From Gammaproteobacteria bacterium (GTDB lineage: Bacteria; Pseudomonadota; Gammaproteobacteria; Steroidobacterales; GCA-2729495), in assembly GCA_023150055.1 (NCBI GenBank), contig JAKLLP010000018.1, positions 1 through 14,570 of the forward strand: a stretch of 14,570 nt of DNA. Direction: 5' to 3'. Below are positions 14,104-14,570 of the stretch, in pieces. The notes beneath the pieces were generated by a model. It saw only the letters and a program-made list of their open reading frames with translations, made no database searches and was not told where the DNA came from. The position numbers and the translations under genes were made by a program. Position 1 is the first letter of the stretch. Every line of letters starts with the position of its first letter.

Positions 14104-14570
14104 TCAGTCCCGGATCTTCCTGACCGTCGCATCGAAGCTGCCCGCGGCCAGCCGTGCGGTCACCGTCTGTCCGACGGTGAGCTGGCCGGCATGGCGCAGG
14201 ACCTGGCCGGTGCCGGTATCGCTGACGATGGCATAACCCCTTTCGAGGGTCCGGAGCGGGCTGAAGGCATGCAGTGCCGCGACGGCGACCGCAAGGCGCC
14301 CGCCGGTGGTCGTCAGGCCGAGTAAAGCCGCATTGCCCAGGCGCTGGCGCAGCGCCACGACACCCTCTGCCCGGCGCTGGATGCCGATGCGTGGCGCGGC
14401 TGCGCGCAGTCGCGCGAGGAGGTGCCGCTCCTGCACCCGCCTTGACTGCACCACCCGACGGGTGCCCGCAGTCAAACGGCTGCGCAATTCATCGAGACGT
14501 TGACTGCGCTGGCTGAGGATGTAACCGGGGTGCGTGCGGGCGAGACGCGCCTCGATGGTGGTGGCCCGAT
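14104..14570 (-). CDS. xseA: Exodeoxyribonuclease VII large subunit, C-terminal part (5' end outside window)
   Basis: The C-terminal 155 or so residues of XseA, the large subunit of exonuclease VII, which with XseB degrades single-stranded DNA into short oligonucleotides. The frame is open to the right edge (upstream codons read ARLARTHPGYILSQRSQRLDELRSRL), so the TTG at 14487 is not the start. The visible part is the long Arg/Leu-rich coiled-coil helix region, then the family signature LHAFSPLRTLERGYAIVSD and the short beta-rich end (GQLTVGQTVTARLAAGSFDATVRKI). About two thirds of the protein is outside the window. It converges on the metX-like gene, with no terminator-like structure in the five-base gap. 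Confidence 0.9.
   Translation of the reverse strand, partial: RATTIEARLARTHPGYILSQRSQRLDELRSRLTAGTRRVVQSRRVQERHLLARLRAAAPRIGIQRRAEGVVALRQRLGNAALLGLTTTGGRLAVAVAALHAFSPLRTLERGYAIVSDTGTGQVLRHAGQLTVGQTVTARLAAGSFDATVRKIRD

Noticed and set aside
1..14570. Mobile elements, phage remnants, CRISPR arrays, tRNA or rRNA genes
   Set aside because: No spaced repeats, transposase or integrase motifs, terminal repeats or RNA gene signatures were seen; gene content is core chromosomal throughout.

Overview
The window looks like chromosomal core DNA from a GC-rich gammaproteobacterium. Evidence for this is the order secD-secF, suhB, trmJ, ndk, rlmN, pilW/pilF, rodZ, hisS, yfgM, bamB, der, which is a classic gammaproteobacterial neighbourhood, together with the strongly GC-biased third codon positions and frequent GTG starts. 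The exact lineage cannot be read from the sequence. The MetX-type acyltransferase resembles my recollection of Xanthomonadales-type proteins. No tRNA, rRNA, CRISPR array, insertion sequence, phage gene or plasmid gene was seen.

Layout: 1-2072 (+) holds the 3' part of secD and complete secF, the proton-driven accessory subunits of the Sec translocase. suhB (2081-2863, -) converges on secF, with a perfect small hairpin covering both stop codons. A 208-base divergent region separates suhB from a long + strand run: trmJ, an IscS-like cysteine desulfurase, an IscU-like protein, then after an AT-richer gap ndk, rlmN, pilW/pilF, rodZ, hisS, a broken yfgM, bamB and der. Genes overlap or nearly touch from trmJ to the IscU-like gene and from ndk to der, suggesting one or two operons. 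A 107-base gap precedes metX (+), which converges on xseA (-), cut by the window's right edge.

The genes serve protein export and envelope assembly (SecDF, YfgM, BamB), cell shape (RodZ), type IV pili (PilW), RNA modification (TrmJ, RlmN), translation and ribosome assembly (HisS, Der), nucleotide balance (Ndk), sulfur/Fe-S chemistry (desulfurase pair) and methionine or cysteine synthesis (MetX family).

I found no clearly new multi-gene system. The points worth attention are departures from the family norm: (1) an IscS-like/IscU-like pair in which the scaffold has kept one of three cluster-ligand cysteines and the desulfurase lacks the C-terminal tail; (2) yfgM interrupted by a frameshift with about 33 residues missing; (3) rodZ without its periplasmic domain and no ispG between it and hisS; (4) der apparently starting at a CTG codon behind a strong ribosome binding site; (5) a metX-like gene without metW that may be a serine acyltransferase, with a hairpin over its ribosome binding site.
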